Assembly (NCBI RefSeq): GCF_000003815.2
Contig: NC_049985.1
Location: 14,897,823-14,961,822, forward strand
Source: Branchiostoma floridae
Taxonomy: Eukaryota > Chordata > Leptocardii > Amphioxiformes > Branchiostomatidae
Direction of reading: 5' to 3'
Length of the DNA: 64,000 bases
The notes beneath the pieces are model-generated. The model was not told the DNA's origin and did no database searches. It worked only from the letters and a program-made list of their open reading frames with translations. The translations under genes and the position numbers were made by a program. Shown one piece after another: positions 24,073 to 34,747 of the stretch. How positions within the stretch are numbered: the stretch's first letter is position 1; each line of letters begins with the position of its first letter.

Positions 24073-25058
24073 AATGCTACGCCAGCAGTAAAGTTTTACG
24101 TCATAGCGGTTGTGATGGACCAAAATCAAATGAAAATACGCCCATTTTCTCATGACTTTTTGTATGCTCACGCAGGTTTTTGTTTTGTGCAATTACTAAC
24201 AGGAAAGGAAGGAACAACAGAGGATGTATAAAGGTACATAGCGGCAGCTAATTGTGCTGTGTTTCGTCCTGCCGGTATTATTGCACCCCCTTCCAACCAA
24301 GCGCCCGTTCTCCGTGCAATTCTGCGGTGTGTTACAATTACGATATTATGTTTTTAGCAGGACAAGAGAGACAAAAAAAGATACACGGAAGAAGTGGCAA
24401 AGGTAAGCTGTAACAGCAAATTAGTATTGCTTGAGAAATTGCAGTAAACCTGCCTGTATTATGCCAATGGATGTTAACAATGTGGTAAAACATATAGCAT
24501 ATAGTACAAGTCATTTTTTTTATTCCAGCATAAGCTTTTCTTTAACTGTGAATGTATATCAATATATGTGGAGAAACTTTTAGCTTGCAAACAGGGGACT
24601 ACATAGTTGAATATTTCACAAAACAACCGACCTATTTCAAAATACAAATGACTTACAACCGTTGAAAATCACATTGTCATCAATTGTAATAAAATTGTAT
24701 TTTCAACCATATCCAACCACTAAGAAAAAATATGATGTATGCCCAACCTGTCTAACTGAAATAGAATTTTACTTAATATACGTGACATGTGTAAATAATA
24801 TTACTTGTACTCACCGTGATGTATGTAGAGATCANNNNNNNNNNNNNNNNNNNNNNNNNNNNNNNNNNNNNNNNNNNNNNNNNNNNNNNNNNNNNNNNNN
24901 NNNNNNNNNNNNNNNNNNNNNNNNNNNNNNNNNNTGAGGACACCATTATGGTTACAGGACTAATTATTGGCTGTCAAGGGAAAAAAAGCTTTTTTTCAGT
25001 ACAATTTTGGAAAGGCAACCAGATGAGATATATATAGAAATACATGTAATGAACATAC

Positions 25059-25120
25059 CAAGAATATGCAAAGAGATGCTCTCATATCCTTTGCTGTTGA
25101 CTATATAAGGTAATGTGTCC
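25059..25120 (-). other. Orphan exon-like sequence
   Basis: 62 bp with a strong polypyrimidine-CAG acceptor and a CTTG|GTATGT donor. In one frame it encodes DTLPYIVNSKGYESISLHIL; the other two frames have stops. It needs a preceding exon ending in phase 2, which I could not identify with confidence. I do not recognise the peptide. It may be a real exon of a minus-strand gene or a UTR exon. Confidence 0.25.
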
Positions 25121-27105
25121 CTGAAAAAAAGAAAGAAAAATGCTGTAATATGTGTAGGCAATGCACAGAAAATTCTCAATTTGATTTCACATGGCAATAC
25201 TTTAATGCTGTATTCAAGTAATTATTCTGTGGACGAGTATGTTGCAACCACAACAATATTGTTGTGAATTTTAAAAATGGCTGTAATGCAACATATAGGC
25301 TAACTAGAATGTTTCAACTGACATTTGTGTTACAAATAGATGCTTTTCTGACATAGATTTGGATAAAAAAGAAACAGTACTATAGCATGTATAGCTAGCA
25401 ATCCAGAATGATAAAAAAATTGCCTACTGAATTGCTAGTTTACTAGGTGTAAAAATATGACAATTTAACATGACATAATGTACATATCGCACACATACAA
25501 TCTTCATATATCTAGAGAAGACATCATCTGTGCAATATATGACTATAATTCAGGTAACATACATGTTTGAATGCAGCATATACACATACTTTGACCTGGT
25601 GATAGACAACCATACACACATTATATACTGTGTCACGGCATTCCTCTGAATCTAAATTCTAATACGTATACAATAATCGGACAAAATCCTCAAAACCCGT
25701 GATGCCCAAGTCCAATACAAGTCTTGTACCACTTTCAGTAGAGAAGGCCAGTTATCTTATACAAAATAATGTACATGCACATTATATCCCTAGAATGGAC
25801 TGTGAGATATCATTGAAGATCAAAATTCAAATGTCACCACCTATAACGCTTATTGAAATAAATGACACCTCATACACGCATAACTCACTCTATATGTAAC
25901 AAGGCTTATAATCAGCCCTGAAACTGAATAGCACATCCTGATTCGAATAATGTATTGCTAATTCATCAAGTTTATTGATCATAATTTTTATTATCATGTT
26001 ATTATAGATTGGGACAGGGAATGAAGCCTTGGATTTACAGTACTAAATCCACCTGCTTTAGTCATATCTTAGTATTTTCACTACAATATAAATGGCAAAT
26101 GGACTACATGTATGTCTGCACACAACTGATGATTTTTTATTGGGATGCATGGCTCAATGAAGGGTAGAGAACATGGCCACATGCCTATTAATGAGCACAT
26201 TTACTTTCATCAGATGTTCTGTTCTGTAATGGGGCAGTGGAAGGTACTTATTAGGGCAAGTCATGATTAAAAGGTCACTTGCATAAGTTTGTAAAAATGT
26301 AGAAAACATGCTCATAAATAAACACATTAATTTTACTACTGTCTTAGAATGAGCCAATGAACTACTGTGGCAAAAAAGGGTACATTTCATGCTGAACAAT
26401 TTTCTAGAGAGCTGGATGTTCTTAGGACAATTTAAGACTGGTACTGCTTACAAAATGTACAGCCTAAATATTACTAGACACAACTTACATATATGCAAAG
26501 TAAAGCTTTTAAGAAAGGGGTCAAATGTGGCGTCGTATGACAAAGCATTGCAGGGTCAAAGGACCTAATGACCAGGATTTTTGATAGAAGAATGCTCCTT
26601 AGAATGATGTACATGTATGCTGGCTATTAACAACAAAACATTTTGTTTCCTTGTTTAATCTTTTCCTTTACCTTCTGCAAGCATCTGTTTATACTCAAAT
26701 TACAATTCAAACACGTGTCTATGGATGTAAAGATTGTTTGACATGAAAAGCAGTTGCACAGTCCACTCGACACTAAATCAGTCCTTTGTAGAATGGTGTC
26801 AACAGGATATATTAATCCATAGACACACAATGACAAGTCAAACAGATAAATAAACACACCTTTCTTGTTTCCCATACAATGTGTATCACACAAGCAGTCA
26901 GGAAAGGCGGGCAAATACCAGCTAATACAACACCAGCGGACTCAATCAATCACACCTATCGTTTCAGCACCATGAAAAGCCCCTATGCGAACATTATATG
27001 CACACTCAGCCATGTATGAAATCACCACCGCATTGTTTTCACAAGATGGAAAAGCAATGATGTAGACCTACCTAGTGTTTGAGTGGGGAAACGTCCTCGT
27101 GCGAT

Positions 27106-27283
27106 TCTCCCGCGAAGAAAGCGACACGCCACCTGAGGCTACATATATAGGGCACCCCAAGGTGAAAGGGATCATTACCGGAAGGGCTCCGGGGAAAGGG
27201 ATGCCGAAATAGAACAGGATGTAGAATATCAAATTAGCATATTCATGATTCCCCTTGAAAGGCACCAAATCTCTTGTACTCAT
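27106..27283 (-). other. Possible first coding exon of an unknown membrane protein
   Basis: An ATG at 27283 opens MSTRDLVPFKGNHEYANLIF, then a hydrophobic run YILFYFGIPFPGALPVMIPF. Possible donors are CCG|GTAATG or a later GTGCCC. The composition looks protein-like, but no family is recognised and no continuation is proven. Confidence 0.25.
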
Positions 27284-27858
27284 TTCTTTCACACTTCAAA
27301 GTCAAACAGGAAAGTCAAGTTCACGCACGGAAACAACACTTTCTATTTTTGTCATTTCAAGGCGTGCGAATGTACCAGTCCTTTTTTGACATGTGTATAT
27401 TCTACAAGAGCTTAGGCTGTCTCATAGAAAAGCCTTTCATGGTTGATTAACTGTTTTTTTTTACGTTACTCAATTCTTATTAAGATTAAGGTGATGAGCA
27501 AGAGGGTTGCTAAAATTTTTAATTTCATAACAACAAATTTGAAAATGACATTTGGTTCAGCAATATTAATCGATCATGCGTAAAACTTCTGGAATGTCTT
27601 GATTTTGCTCCGAAAGACTATACATTGATTGATGTTATTGAGGTCCAACTGCTCGTGTCAGTTTTATGACCTAAAAGATACTCAGCTTTCAATACATCTA
27701 AATTCCTGCTGACACCATTTTAAATTTTCCGATGACACTGAGGAATAATTTTCCCATTTCCTATTTCAGTCTCTAACAAAATGCCACATTCTTCCATAAG
27801 AGTCTGCTTCATCTAAAACCTTAAACACGTTCCTGTTAATATCATTCCCAGTACCTCA

Positions 27859-28152
27859 ACGTTCTATTCCATCTGAATAGATTACTACAAATTTGCAGTT
27901 CCTGGCAATTTCTAAAGCCCCAAGGGTTGACATTGCCGACAGATTTAGAGACTCAAACTGTTCACGGAATAAAACCGCAAGATTGAAACGACCCTGTTGA
28001 AAAACTGAATACCATTCAGATTTAGGACGCCCTTGCTGCTGAGTACCCAAGGTTATTTGAAGCTGTCTGAACCACTTCCTGTTTTTATCCATAACCCTTA
28101 TCTTTTCAGCATAATCTATTTCACCCTTCCACACAGTACAATATACCATCAC
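27859..28152 (-). other. Unassigned open reading frame, possibly transposon-derived
   Basis: An open frame of about 97 codons includes NRKWFRQLQITLGTQQQGRP and SEWYSVFQQGRFNLAVLFRE. AT-rich codon use and lack of splice sites at its borders distinguish it from the neighbouring genes. Downstream in shifted frames protein-like fragments occur (VLDEADSYGRMWHFVRD), which would fit a decayed mobile-element protein. No family was recognised. Confidence 0.25.
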
Positions 28153-28448
28153 AATAAGATAGATGTAGAAATTTCATTGTTTTCTCCTATTTAAAGCTGG
28201 ATGAATGAATGAATGAAAATTCAGAAGTCAATGGCCGTACCGTCGCACGTACCCCACTTCACAAGTACGGCACGTAAAGCTACTGAAGCACAGCGTCTGC
28301 GTGGGTGGAGAGATGAGAGACTAAGAGCAGATGATTGGAGTTGTAGTACAGCCAGGATTGCCCTGAGGGTAATGTATGTGCTCCTATAAGTGCGGCGGAG
28401 CTTAAGGATATGTAGTGAGCCACTCACACTGACTGTAAATGGATGAGG

Positions 28449-28816
28449 CACGTGTATCCAATTTCTAAGGAAATGCCGGCATTTCTAAAGGTATGAACTT
28501 AAAAGGAATTCAGTCAGAATTTTTAAAAGGCTGCATCTCCAATTTACGTGGCTTGTACTTTGCGATGGAAGAAAAGGTCGTATCAGAATATGTGGTATAT
28601 TTTGATAAGGATCATTTTATCATACAAAACAAGCACGTGTATCCAATTTCTAAAGAAATGCAGGCATTTCTAAAGGTATGAACTTAAAAGGAATCCTGTG
28701 AAATCTTGAAAGGCTGCATCTCCAATTTACGTGGCTTGTACTTTGCGATGGAAGAAAAGGTTGTATCAGGATATGTGGTATATTTTGATCAGGATCATTT
28801 TATCATACAAAACAAG
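28449..28816 (+). repeat. 185-bp tandem duplication
   Basis: Two head-to-tail copies starting CACGTGTATCCAATTTCTAA at 28449 and 28634. Both keep an open frame containing GCISNLRGLYFAMEEKVVS and YVVYFD(K/Q)DHFIIQNKH. The first has TTTCTAAAG|GTATGA, which resembles an exon end with a splice donor. The product is unrecognised. Confidence 0.8.
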
Positions 28817-29905
28817 CATACAAAACAAGTAGCAATCAATGGATTTCCGTAACACTCAACAGACTTTGAAAAGGATATAAACATGTATATTGTTTGGAGT
28901 ACACCAATATAATCCCTGTGATGCAGCCAAGCATCTTTTGTTGTCCGCAGAAGGGTTTAACTCCTATGTATGACAAGAGTCAAATTGTCAGAATTAGTTT
29001 TAGGAATTTATACACATGTATTCACCTTTTACCTGATGAAATAAAAAGCACTGGGATGCTAAATGATACTACTGGTAATGGGTTTTCTTGAGTGCAGTTG
29101 GTTACGTATGCCAAAACTGAACTCAAAAATCTGTACGCCAAACTCATCTAAGAATAGATCCTGATCCAATTGACTTTCAGCATTTTGATTCTGGTAATAT
29201 TCTGGCAAACACCTTCAGCATAAATGTCTTCTGAATGAGCACATGAGGCATACTAAAAATGACTTTGGTAAATTTTGCTATACACAAATTTTCCTTTTGA
29301 ATGCCTCTCGACATTCTCAACTGAAGACTGTGAATTAAAATTGACAGGAAATTACAAACGTGTCAAATCTTGTCTGTGAAATTCCACGGATCGGAAATGG
29401 ATTCTTTCGCATCACAGCGCAGGAACTGTTAGTGAAGCATTTGCAGTTTAGCCACGTTACTCCCTGTTCAAAGTACAGGAAGGCGTAGGCGTCATCAGAA
29501 ACTGCCTACTCAAATCTTTGAAGGAACAGACTATGAGCTTTAGAAGTAGATCAAGCCAGAGAGCACTGGGCATTCAACTTCCTGGATATCGTGGAATCCT
29601 GCGAATCTGGATGACTTTGAACTAGGAAGTACCGGAAACTTATAAGACATGTTTGAAAAGTTCAACAGTGACATAGATGTACTCGTGACTAAAGGCGGGT
29701 CATACGGTAAATGCACTCAAGAACTGCTACTTCAGTGTGCTTTAAGTTAGAGCACATTGCACATGAAACATGCAGAATTTGTGTCAGTATCAAGCAAGCT
29801 TTTAGCTATACTAGTAAGCTTTTATCATAAGGGGTCCAGATTTCTTGGAGAGTCGTGGTAAGTGATAAAGGCTTGACTACTGTAGGTGGCTTCGGGGGCA
29901 TCCAC

Positions 29906-30072
29906 CTAGTCTCTACCGGACTCCAGGTTGCTGGAAAAGCCGTAGAAATGGAACAAAACGAGGACCTGTCGCATGCTGTTCCCAAGCCGGCTATAGTTCT
30001 CTGGCTGGCTTACTCCTCTTTTTGTTCCATTTCTTCGTTTTTTCCAGCGACCAGGAGTCTGGTAGAGACTAG
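29906..30072. repeat. Foldback element, 167 bp
   Basis: Inverted arms of about 60 bp: the left begins CTAGTCTCTACCGGACTCCA and the right ends TCTGGTAGAGACTAG. Both arms carry the GGAAAA...GGAACAAAA block. The loop is CCTGTCGCATGCTGTTCCCA. No coding capacity. Confidence 0.85.
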
Positions 30073-31035
30073 CATCTACCTTCCATGATGGTGCAGAGTT
30101 TTCAACAATCTTTTGTTAAAATGGTGCATTCTAAGGTATCCTGAGGGGCATAATTATTGTCAGAGAGGTCACAGTAGAAGACAGTGACCTCAAATGACCT
30201 GGTGGCATCCCTGGTCAATCAGAATTTCATGCTTGTATTTGTAAGAGGATTCTGCTCCCCAGTGTAAGGACGTCTAGTGTGTCCAACTTCTTGTTATTTT
30301 AAGAAAAGTGTGTCCAAATGACGCCATGACCAAGCCTGGCTAAAAGCCTGGTATCAAGGAGTACTTGGTCAGTATAGTAACCAATAACATTTTACTGTAA
30401 TACGTTTTGTGTAAGAAATTTATCAGCCATATTGTTCAGGCACTTCGAATCTAGTAGTAGTAGAAAGCTAGATCTTTAGCTTCAGCAGCTTATAATGATG
30501 AAAACATTACAGAAACTCTTTCAAAGCGGGTCAGCACCATGGACATACCCATAAACGCACATTGCATTTTTAAAAGTTTTTTCTTCTTCTTTCATAGATT
30601 GATAGAATTCGAATTTCCATTATTCAAGCCTGTTGTTCAGGGCAGTCTCCAAAGCATGGGCTTCATTCTGGAACTAGCTTGTTGGGACGGGAAAAATTTC
30701 ATATACCTTTTTTTTAACAACGGATAAGGGTTATCCTGCATATATCGAAGCCTCACAGTATTACGTCAATAAATTCTTCATGTAGGCCATAGAAGTAGAC
30801 ATCAATTGCATCCCACAATCCCTTACAAGTTACATCATTGATCCTGAAAGGATTTATGAAACACTGTGTTGTGACCTATTTTCCAAGGATTAGGCAAAAA
30901 TCAATATGCTGAAGCCAGCTGTTACATACACCACAATGGAGGTAAAAAAAGAGAGAATCACCTTAACAATGTATAATACCTGACAATAATTTAGTAGCAT
31001 ATACTTTTAGTCTTACTACAGATGTATCCCAATAA

Positions 31036-31245
31036 TGCTTGCTCACCTTTATTCGTGGGGTGACCTTTATCTGTTGTCTTTAAAACAGAACATTTAGGAG
31101 TATTAAGTCTACGGACTGTGGTTTCAAATTTGCAATATTTTCAAAATCTTCCAATTTGGAACTACTGTTCATCAATTTCATATCTCTAAATACACTTTTT
31201 TCTACAAAATGGATATAGGTTACCCTCGGATAAAGGTAAACTAGC
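31036..31245. repeat. MITE, family A copy 2
   Basis: Same ends and internal order as 16506-16715: GCTCACCTTTATTCG at the left and GGATAAAGGTAAACTAGC at the right, with ATATCTCTAAATACAC centrally. Confidence 0.83.
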
Positions 31246-32458
31246 GCTACAACTGAATGATACATGTAAAAACAACTTATATTTTCACTTGAAATGTGGA
31301 AACCAAAGCTTTGATTCTAAATGGGGCATGTAAGGTCTGCTTACACAATGACACAAGTTGCCCTTCAGCGCGTATGTAAACATGTCATTATGTAAACATG
31401 AGTGGTTCCAAACAAAGAACCTTGCTTTGCCGAGTCAATATGGGGAACCAATATCATATGTACAATGCTTAGACTAAATGCATACATTATAACTGCATTC
31501 ACACAGTGCATGATTATGAATTATTACCTATTGAAGTCTACAATATTATATTCTTGACTGTGTGAATATTTATCACCTTACTTGATAATGTAAGCTAATA
31601 GCTATCCACTATGTCAATCAGAAATCTGTGCTAACGAATGCTATTTAAGGGTTAAGCAGCTTAAAACATGGCATACAAGTATATCTTCTGCACTATTCTG
31701 GAACAAAGAGAAACACATAACGTTACATGCTTTTAAAAAACAAATCTAAAAGAAAGGTATTCAATCATTGTTACCTGACTAGTGACTGTTCCAGGTAATA
31801 GGTATACGGTAACAGCTGACAGCCAACAAAAACATGGACAAACTACTAGTAACTGTCTATTCAGCAGCGGACCTTCCAAGCAAACAGGATATGCAAATGA
31901 GAAAAGCTAGCAGTGCAACAGGTGGTCCAATAGCAGATATTTGGCTGGACAAAACAATGCAATTACTTGTTTGTCATCATCAGAAAAAAAAGGTCCTGCT
32001 CTTCTGGTCTGTGCACGTGGTTTATGACAAAGACATAGTTTTTTCACAGGTACTTGTACTAGCTATATATATACTAGTATATAGTCAAGAAAATTATATA
32101 AGATAACGTTCTTGCTAAATATAAATAATTGTCAACTTCTTAAAAAAATGTAACACCCGGACCTATACAGATATAACGGATATCAAGCAATGCGTATGAC
32201 CTATCAGGGACAAGGACATAATATTGACTATAGATGTATGCAAATTTTGCCTTGAGCATTAAGTGTTCTTGTCGCTTAGATAGGTTACAAGACTTATTGA
32301 AACGTGCCGACAAATTAAATAGGTCGGCCCTGAATGCCAGTTTAGATTTTTGATTGACATTAAAGAATGTTAAATGTGGGATCCTTTGTCTGATGTCTCA
32401 AGTCAAACTCAATAAGTTTACCATTAATTTGACTTTTGTCAATTACAATTAGCACTTG

Positions 32459-32826
32459 GGCCACGCCAATTTAATTTTCTGGTTCACGGATTCGCTCGCT
32501 CCTATTTTTTGGAAAAAAATAAAAAATAAAAATTACCACTCAGCAAATTTTCACCATTAATGAAACCATTCACCAACTGTCTGGTGTAGCAAATTGGTCT
32601 TTATATCATAAGCTCCTTAAAGTTTGGGTACAGGTTACTGTACAATAATACCGTATAATAATAGTGTTTTTGTACTTTTTTCAAGTTGAAAACTTTTTTC
32701 TTTATGTTTTGGATTAGCCGTTACCTTTACCCCAACCATTTTACAATTTTTATTTTTAATTCGCCGTCTTGCTCCATATTTTTTTGTGAAAAAATCCGTG
32801 AACCAAGAAATTAAATTGGTGTGGCC
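32459..32826. repeat. MITE, family B copy 1 (368 bp)
   Basis: Terminal inverted repeats GGCCACGCCAATTTAATT / AATTAAATTGGTGTGGCC, each followed inward by a GGTTCACGGATT / AATCCGTGAACC block. The interior is AT-rich, with CACCATTAATGAAACCATTC and a GGATTAGCCGTTACCTTTAC block. A possible short TTG target duplication flanks it. The second copy is 47576-47937. Confidence 0.92.
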
Positions 32827-33794
32827 TTGGGAAAGAATTTGCAATAAACTCATTAAATGCTGGTGACATGAGTGCTGTATGATTATTTACATTTGTCTAG
32901 AAAAGGAACTGTTCAAAACATCGATATTATTAAATTTTCATATCATCAGAGGAATTACAAATAAATTGTCTCTTTCAAGCAAGACCACAGTAGCTTTAAT
33001 AATTTTAGATATCATGTTTGTCCTTGAATCGACAGGTCAGGCTTAGTGCAAATTACTGATATATGGAATAGAGTAAAAAGATATGCTTTTATTCTGATTA
33101 AAGATGAATGCATAACAACTAATTTGAGTTTGTTTTTCTGTCTTAAAGTACTAAGATACATGTATTGAGATATATTAAGTATGTAAAGTACTGAGATATA
33201 TCTTCTTTGATATCGGTGTCTTCAAAAATTCTTCAAATATCATTTTGAAGACACCGACTTACAATGGTCAGTTTCCTTATTGACGTCATTACTGACTTGT
33301 ACCTCCTCTCCAGCTGGGCCAAAATTATTCAATCACTTGGTTCTCAGCAATGTTCAGCAAAATCAAGTAAACGACGTTCACTATTATTTGGGGCAATTAT
33401 TTTTGTACATATATACAAAATTCAAGATTTCAGTGCAAAGCTCATCTTACTCTATTAGGTTATGGCAGAAAAAAGATATATTTTCAACTAACTGAATTGC
33501 AATTATGCATGTTTGGATGCATTTACTAATTTAGCCTGGGTGTATCCAAACATTAGTCAGACCAGCTGAGCCTTTTTTGTTCTTTAATATTGCAAATAGG
33601 GGATGGCTCCAGGCCAAATGAAACCTGTGCAGCCTGTATTGTTCAATGAAACCAGGTCACTGTAGATAATAGTCAAGAAATCTGGCTTTAAGAACTGCAC
33701 AAAACTACCGAAATCTTACAATGAAAATCAAATCATTACAATGTCACTCATATTTCAAATTAAAAGAAGTATGAATATACAGCTAAAATAGACC

Positions 33795-33859
33795 AAGGAG
33801 GTTAAAGAAACCTTTAACCTCCTTGAATCAAGGAGCTTTTATCTGATAAAAGCTCCTTG
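33795..33859. repeat. Two adjacent near-perfect palindromes
   Basis: 33795-33824 is an AAGGAGGTTAAAG / CTTTAACCTCCTT hairpin. 33829-33859 is a CAAGGAGCTTTTATC / GATAAAAGCTCCTTG hairpin. The first motif recurs at 47160-47195 as AAGGAGGTTAAAGAAAGA / TCTTTCTTAACCTCCTT. Confidence 0.8.
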
Positions 33860-34721
33860 CTTGAATAGACCATATGTCTTCTAAGCCCCCGAAGATTTAA
33901 TCTTTTGACTGTATCACACTTATAGATCCATTGAAGGTTATAAGTTTACAAATATCAGTTTCACACTGTATTAGTCATATAACAATTACCTGCATTTCAC
34001 ACCTACGTCTGCCTCACCTGTCCTCAGGTGTCCTAGGATGGTCCTTGCTTCTGGATTTTTTTCCTCAGGCAATCTCATGAGATGAGACTATTGTGCTAGA
34101 AATAATCGTTATAACATCATATCAAACTTGGTATTTGGGTACTCCTCTGAATTTACAGTAAAATATCTTTTCTGAGTGGTTGGAGATTTATGTAAGGCCA
34201 CTGGTCCTGTTGATCTCACCAAGATCTCACCTTGGCTCAAATCAGCATCTCTGCTCTATTTTGGGTTTGGTACATTTGCACCTTAGGCTCTGATATATTC
34301 TTCAGCTAAACACAAAATAGTCCCCCCAAAAAAGGCCTGAGTCTTTGTTGTCATAGAACATTCGATATTGGTATGGATGATAGGAAAAAGAAATGCTTTT
34401 TTTAGTATATCAATTGATAGATGTCTGAGATTTCGAGCTTTGTTAGTGGGTCTAGCGGAAGGATATGTAGCGAAAGTGTTACAGAAAGGTGGCTGTATAT
34501 GGGTCACTGACCTCAGACGATTTCATTCACATAAAGGTGTCAGGAAATTTCTTTGTATAAAAGAAACAGTGAAAATCGAGTAAAGATTTGTTTATGAATC
34601 AATAGATAAAATCTACTATAAAAGTACAAAAGAAATTCTTGATGAGTAACATTCGTTTGTTTTTTTATTTGTATAGAATTTTAAAAAGTCCTCCCCTATC
34701 TTGGAGTGTCCTAATCGTATG

Positions 34722-34747
34722 TGACGTCATTAAAATGGCTGCCAAAG
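34722..34747 (+). promoter_or_regulatory. CRE and YY1-like motifs at the LIAS start
   Basis: A full CRE octamer TGACGTCA lies at 34722-34729, five bases before the LIAS ATG at 34735. The start itself sits in AAAATGGCTGCC, a YY1-like motif often found over start codons of nuclear genes for mitochondrial proteins. CREB/ATF and YY1 control is inference from motifs. Confidence 0.5.

Larger units (their letters stand above)
22576..34734. other. 12-kb stretch with no confident gene
   Basis: Between the TRMT9B start exon and LIAS. Contents are a probable promoter near 24.05 kb, an assembly gap at 24835-24934, orphan exon-like sequences at 25059-25120 and 27.1-27.3 kb, an unassigned open frame at 27859-28152, a 185-bp tandem duplication at 28449-28816, and foldback/MITE elements at 29906, 31036, 32459 and 33795. 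Some of the TRMT9B 5' UTR may lie here. Confidence 0.6.

Noticed and set aside
31834-32106. Plus-strand frame MDKLLVTVYSAADLPSKQDM...
   Set aside because: Starts plausibly but degenerates into low-complexity hydrophobic sequence; no partner exon or family recognised, so it was not called a gene.
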